Assembly: GCA_029785195.1 (NCBI GenBank)
Contig: JAFMAD010000001.1
Span: forward strand, 248,001-312,000
Origin: Nitrososphaerota archaeon
Lineage (GTDB): Archaea > Thermoproteota > Nitrososphaeria > Nitrososphaerales > Gagatemarchaeaceae
DNA: 64,000 nucleotides
Direction: 5' to 3'
The translations under genes were made by a program, and so were the position numbers. This document shows, piece after piece, positions 61,241 through 64,000 of the stretch. Position 1 is the first letter of the stretch. Each line of letters starts with the position of its first letter. The notes beneath the pieces were generated by a model. It worked only from the letters and a program-made list of their open reading frames with translations, was not told the DNA's origin and did no database searches.

Positions 61241-62794
61241 TTGCTTCCTGGCGGGCTCGAGCCTCGAGACTATCAGAAGAGGATAGCCGACGTGGCGTCC
61301 AAGACCAACACCCTCGTCGTCCTGCCGACGGGTCTTGGGAAGACCATCATCGCCATGCTGGTCGCCGAGAGGGTGCTGAGCTCGAGGCCGGGGTCCAAGG
61401 TGGTCGTGCTTGCCCCCACGAGGCCGCTCGTCCTGCAGCATCTGCGCTCCTTCAGTGAAGGGATGAAGCTCCCGGAGGGGTCGATGGCCGCCCTCACAGG
61501 GACGGTGGACCCTGGCGAGAGGGAGGTCATGTGGATGAGGTCCAGGGTGATCTTCGCCACCCCCCAGACGGTCTACAACGACGTCCGGCACGGAAGGGTC
61601 TCCTTGAAGGACGTCGCCCTCGCTGTGTTCGACGAGGCCCATAGGAGCGTCAGGGACTACACCTACACCAAGCTCGCGGCGGCGTACAAGGATGCCGCGG
61701 ACGCGCCACTGATTCTAGGGCTGACCGCGTCCCCCGGCGCCTCCAAGGATAAGGTGGACGAGATCAAGAGGAGCCTGTTCATAGAGGCGATCGAAGCCAG
61801 GAGCGACGAAAGCGACGACGTGAAGGGGTACGTCGAGAAGACGGCCGTCGAGCCCATCAAGGTCAAAGTCCCTGACGAGTACTACGACACAATCCTCAGG
61901 CTAAGGGAGCTGTTCAACGACAAGGTGAAGAAGCTCCTCGGCGGCGGCTTCCTCCGCAGCAACCGAGTGTCGAAGAAGGCGCTGCTTGAGGCGAGGGGGA
62001 CAATATCCGCGAGGCTGAAGGCCGCACAGGCCGGGGGGGGTCAAAAGGGGTACATCTTCGGCGCCATCATCAACCAGGCGCAGGCTGTGGCCATCCTCCA
62101 CGCCATCGAGATGATAGAGACCCAGGGGCCGGGGACCCTTCTCAGATACTTGGATAAGATGCGCGAGAGACCGGACAAGGGGAAGGCCATCTCGTCTCTC
62201 CTGAGGGACCCGGCGTGGGAGAAGGTTGAGGAGGAAGCTGCCAAGCTGAAGTCTTTCCCTCACCCCAAGGTGTCGGTGATGCTGTCAGTGGTCAAGACCC
62301 AGCTCGAGAAGAAGCACGACTCTCGTGTGATTGTATTCACCCAATACCGGGACACTATCGAGGATCTGGTGGAGGCTCTCGAGGAGGAAGGGGTCTCAGC
62401 AAGGAGGTTCGTAGGCCAGGCCGACAGGGAGGGGAGCAAGGGGATGGACCAGCGGGCCCAGACGGAGGCACTGGACAAGTTCAGGGAAGGGGAGTTCAAG
62501 GTGCTGGTGAGCAGCAGCATCGGGGAAGAGGGGCTGCACGTCCCCGACGTCGACCTGGTGGTCTTCTACGAGGCCGTCCCGTCGGAGATAAGATACATAC
62601 AGCGGCGAGGGAGGACTGGGAGGACGACAGAGGGGAGGGTCGTCATCCTCCTGGCAGAGGGGACGGTGGATGAGTCATACTACTACAGCACCCTGATGAA
62701 GGAGAACAGGATGAAGGAGCTTGTGAGACAGACCGGGGAGAAGGAGCCCCGCAGGAGAGCCAGAAACCCGACTCTGATGGACTTCTTGAGCTAA
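61241..62794 (+). CDS. Hef/FANCM-type superfamily 2 helicase without nuclease domain
   Basis: This 517-aa DNA helicase acts on forked or branched DNA at stalled replication forks. PTGLGKTIIAMLVAE is Walker A, AVFDEAHRSV is motif II, LGLTASPGA is motif III, and VFTQYRDTIEDLVEAL, SSIGEEGLHVPDVDLVV and IQRRGRTGRT are motifs IV-VI. An inserted helical domain lies around 190-330. The XPF-type nuclease and HhH domains of euryarchaeal Hef are missing; the protein ends NPTLMDFLS, which weakly resembles a PCNA-interacting motif. Convergent overlap with pyruvate kinase is 4 nt. Confidence 0.9.
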   Translation: MLPGGLEPRDYQKRIADVASKTNTLVVLPTGLGKTIIAMLVAERVLSSRPGSKVVVLAPTRPLVLQHLRSFSEGMKLPEGSMAALTGTVDPGEREVMWMRSRVIFATPQTVYNDVRHGRVSLKDVALAVFDEAHRSVRDYTYTKLAAAYKDAADAPLILGLTASPGASKDKVDEIKRSLFIEAIEARSDESDDVKGYVEKTAVEPIKVKVPDEYYDTILRLRELFNDKVKKLLGGGFLRSNRVSKKALLEARGTISARLKAAQAGGGQKGYIFGAIINQAQAVAILHAIEMIETQGPGTLLRYLDKMRERPDKGKAISSLLRDPAWEKVEEEAAKLKSFPHPKVSVMLSVVKTQLEKKHDSRVIVFTQYRDTIEDLVEALEEEGVSARRFVGQADREGSKGMDQRAQTEALDKFREGEFKVLVSSSIGEEGLHVPDVDLVVFYEAVPSEIRYIQRRGRTGRTTEGRVVILLAEGTVDESYYYSTLMKENRMKELVRQTGEKEPRRRARNPTLMDFLS

Positions 62795-64000
62795 TCCTTT
62801 CTTCCGACTACGGATACCTTGATGTGGTTCGTCGTCCCCTTGACCCCCGGGGTCCCAGAAATCACCACTATCAGGTCCCCCTTCCGTGCGAGCCCGAGCT
62901 CCTCGGCGGCTGCGTCCGCCCTGCCAAAGAGCCAGTCGACCGTCTTGGCTTGCCTCGTCACGATGGAGACCACGCCGCGGTACAAGCTGAGCCACCGGGC
63001 GACCTGGGCGCTGGAGCAGATCGCGACTATGGGTTGGCTGGGCCTGTTCATCGAGACCCTGCGGGCCGTCGACCCGGTCTGGGTGGGGGCGACGATGGCC
63101 TTCGCCCCGACGTAGTCAGCCAATCTGCAGGCAGCACGCGCGATGGCGGGCCCGGTCTCATGCGTCGTAGGAGAAAGGGGCGGGACTTCGTATGTGTGCG
63201 GGGACCTCTCGGTCGTCCGAGCTATCCTGTCTAGCATCTTCACAGCCTCCACCGGGTACTTTCCTACTGTCGTCTCGTCTGAAAGCATCACGGCGTCAGT
63301 CCCCTCGAGGATCGCGGTCGAGACATCGGTCACCTCCGCCCTGCTTGGGACGGGGGAGCTCACCATGCTCACGAGCATCTGGGTGGCAACGATCACCGGC
63401 TTTGCCGCGTCGTTGCACTTGGTGATTATCCTCTTCTGGATCTCAGGGACAGTCTCGATCGGGACCTCGATCCCCAGGTCTCCCCTGGCCACCATGATGC
63501 CGTCGGACTCGGCCAGGATTGAATCGAACGCCTTCACAGCCTCCATCTTCTCTATCTTGGCGATGAGCATGGGCCCGTCCTGGGGGAGGAGCCTCCTAAT
63601 CGAACGGAGGTCGGAGGCGGACCTGACGAACGAGGCCGCCACGAAGTCCACCTTCTGCCTGACCCCGAACTGGAGGTGCGTTTGATCTGTCTTGGTCGGA
63701 TAGGCTATCTCGAGCTTGACGCCCGGAGCGTTGACCCCCTTCCCCGAGCTCAGGACGCCGCCAGCCAGGACGGTGCATGCGACGGAGCTGTGTGAGGCGG
63801 CGTCCACCCTGAGCCTAATGACGCCGTCGGCGAGGTGGAGGGTGTCCCCCTTTTCAAGAGAACCGAGGAGCGGAGGGTAGTTCACAGGTATCCTGTGCGA
63901 GTCGCCCTCTGCGTCTGACGCGTCAAGGACCACCGCAGAACCCTGGGCTAGCTCGGCCGACCCGTTCGCCATCTTCCCCACCCTTATCTTCGGACCGGGG
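62791..64000 (-). CDS. pyk: Pyruvate kinase, C-terminal part (N-terminus beyond window)
   Basis: This glycolytic enzyme makes pyruvate and ATP from PEP and ADP. The window edge cuts the gene: the frame is open through 64000 and reads GPKIRVGKM just before the apparent ATG at 63981, which is part of the family's 'DLQGPKIR' motif. Visible parts include AKIEKMEAVKAFDSILAESD, GIMVARGDLGIEVPIE, ATQMLVSMVSSPVPSRAEV, AVMLSDETTVGKYP and a C-terminal domain. The missing N-terminus should be roughly 70 residues. Confidence 0.96.
   Translation of the reverse strand, partial: PGPKIRVGKMANGSAELAQGSAVVLDASDAEGDSHRIPVNYPPLLGSLEKGDTLHLADGVIRLRVDAASHSSVACTVLAGGVLSSGKGVNAPGVKLEIAYPTKTDQTHLQFGVRQKVDFVAASFVRSASDLRSIRRLLPQDGPMLIAKIEKMEAVKAFDSILAESDGIMVARGDLGIEVPIETVPEIQKRIITKCNDAAKPVIVATQMLVSMVSSPVPSRAEVTDVSTAILEGTDAVMLSDETTVGKYPVEAVKMLDRIARTTERSPHTYEVPPLSPTTHETGPAIARAACRLADYVGAKAIVAPTQTGSTARRVSMNRPSQPIVAICSSAQVARWLSLYRGVVSIVTRQAKTVDWLFGRADAAAEELGLARKGDLIVVISGTPGVKGTTNHIKVSVVGRKD

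Overview
This is an archaeal chromosome segment, GC-rich, with several hallmarks of the Thaumarchaeota/Nitrososphaeria and relatives. The RNA polymerase A subunit is one unsplit gene of 1262 residues and RpoB is also unsplit. EF-1A carries a GHVDNGKST P-loop. The information-processing genes are archaeal: ATP-dependent DNA ligase, Ard1-type N-acetyltransferase, L30e, short NusA and a Hef-type helicase. The single tRNA does not encode CCA. Many genes have an A/T-rich TATA-like box about 26-34 nt upstream of a TTG, GTG or ATG start, which points to mostly leaderless transcripts. No ammonia-oxidation gene is present here. The species assignment is inference.

Layout. Positions 1-6200 hold the end of a LarA/DUF2088-like gene, a degenerate M50 membrane protease, the pair nat-lig, an A24 prepilin peptidase, a P-loop kinase and an inositol-phosphatase/FBPase-family gene. 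Positions 6328-17205 are a surface-glycan island: GT2 glycosyltransferase, nucleotide-sugar dehydrogenase, AsnB-type amidotransferase, two related GT-A-like proteins, two tandem sulfotransferases, a Wzx-type flippase and a NodB-type deacetylase. Together they suggest a sulfated, possibly amidated uronic-acid polymer or glycan that is flipped across the membrane. Positions 17400-31000 are a looser region with small membrane proteins, a zinc-ribbon peptide, hemerythrin, a hotdog thioesterase, EF-1A, a deazaflavin-type oxidoreductase, an amidohydrolase, GNAT, an M20 peptidase, a CcdC-like protein, an AlkZ/YcaQ-like protein, a terpenoid-cyclase-fold protein and a hydrolase. It has several gene-poor stretches.

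Positions 31086-35494 form a purine cluster (guaB-guaA-add) followed by a hydrolase-fold protein that lacks its nucleophile. Positions 35585-44887 are the transcription/translation operon on the minus strand: rpoH-rpoB-rpoA-rpl30e-nusA, then rps12-rps7 from an internal promoter. Then come ilvE, aconitase, an MFS exporter divergent from a DUF255 thioredoxin-like gene with a palindrome between them, and the K+ pump kdpABC downstream of a stand-alone AsnC/Lrp ligand-binding domain. The window closes with a small membrane protein, tRNA-Leu(TAG), a compositionally distinct AlkZ-like gene, a frameshifted GrpB gene, VKOR, the Hef-type helicase and a pyruvate kinase cut by the window edge.

The observations most worth following up are: a 122-nt perfectly identical block confined to the PAPS-binding segment of two otherwise diverged sulfotransferases; an rpoH with no canonical start codon but a GGAGGT site before an ATA that overlaps the stop of a short upstream ORF; the palindrome in the MFS/DUF255 divergent promoter; the GrpB gene broken by two compensating frameshifts; enzyme-fold proteins missing catalytic residues; and a 56-codon membrane-protein gene sharing an extended promoter element with another small membrane gene 10 kb away.
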